A DNA stretch of 5,617 bases from an uncultured Solobacterium sp. (GTDB taxonomy: Bacteria > Bacillota_I > Bacilli_A > Erysipelotrichales > Erysipelotrichaceae): contig CAJJTI010000126.1 of the NCBI GenBank assembly GCA_905194705.1, positions 1-5,617 on the forward strand. Reading direction: 5' to 3'. The notes beneath the pieces were generated by a model that did no database searches, was not told the DNA's origin, and saw nothing but the letters and a program-made list of their open reading frames with translations. The stretch's first letter is position 1; the number at the start of each line of letters is the position of its first letter. Made by a program: the position numbers and the translations under genes. Positions 5,561 to 5,617 of the stretch are shown here, in pieces.

Positions 5561-5617
5561 ATCCAACACTTCATCCCAAATCCGTACGGGTAATGATGAA
5601 TAGAGTGGATGAGTAGC
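5561..5617. repeat. 57-bp hairpin repeat, copy 2
   Basis: This is the second copy of the repeat at 5017-5073, in the same orientation and ending exactly at the window edge, so it may extend further. The inner block CCGTACGG is a perfect palindrome here, whereas copy 1 has CTGTATGG, which keeps pairing through G-T wobbles. The two copies bracket 487 bp that contain most of the GTTACA cluster. Confidence 0.7.

Larger units (their letters stand above)
4530..5617. other. Gene-free, repeat-rich right flank
   Basis: I find no credible gene in this 1.1 kb on either strand. The only sizeable open frame, on the minus strand at 5186-5422, has no coding features and runs through repeats. The region instead holds stacked short repeats and hairpins, listed separately. 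Such density without genes suggests a recombination, replication or regulatory region, or decayed mobile DNA. Confidence 0.5.

Noticed and set aside
5017..5617. Integron attC sites bracketing a cassette
   Set aside because: The hairpin repeats lack the conserved RYYYAAC and GTTRRRY ends, and there is no gene between them.

Overview
The window is a compact two-gene reverse transcriptase locus with a probable non-coding RNA, set between two gene-free, repeat-rich flanks of about 1.1 kb each. The genes are very AT-rich (many stretches are only a quarter to a third G+C by eye) and have weak, A-rich ribosome binding regions. TATCTTTG elements like the Bacteroidales -7 box (TAnnTTTG) occur beside them. 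A Bacteroides-like gut bacterium is the best guess, at moderate confidence. The flanks look richer in G+C, so the RT locus is probably acquired cargo.

Left flank (1-1143). I see no convincing gene. It holds a long imperfect hairpin (226-328), short direct repeats, a strong leftward intrinsic terminator (868-906) and a 3' half of a tRNA with a CAT anticodon on the minus strand (927-968). Two sets of 11-bp-spaced direct repeats (835-854 and 1100-1117) lie on either side of the tRNA half. Together these look like one end of a tRNA-integrating mobile element, with the RT locus just inside it.

Core (1144-4529). Two RT-family proteins are encoded head to tail with overlapping ends. The first (432 aa, FVDD catalytic motif) and second (642 aa, YVDD motif plus a long helical C-terminus) match the architecture of a type 3 defense-associated reverse transcriptase system, DRT3 (Drt3a/UG3 and Drt3b/UG8). 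Directly after the second stop codon is a stretch of about 170 nt whose ends can form a 14-bp closing helix. It contains several small hairpins, an unpaired ACACACA tract and an 8-T terminator tail. I interpret it as the DRT3 ncRNA, with ACACACA as the template for Drt3a.

How they would work together. As I recall from work on DRT3, which I cannot check here, Drt3a copies an ACACAC ncRNA template into poly(GT), and Drt3b makes the complementary poly(AC) strand without a nucleic-acid template. Gene order, overlap and the adjacent ncRNA fit a single co-expressed antiphage complex.

Right flank (4530-5617). There is no convincing gene. Instead there are layered repeats: three G-rich 21-22 bp units (4721-4774), several perfect hairpins, a cluster of twelve GTTACA hexamers partly in 13-bp register, and two 57-bp hairpin-forming copies (5017-5073 and 5561-5617) that differ only by transitions. 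I do not recognise these repeats.
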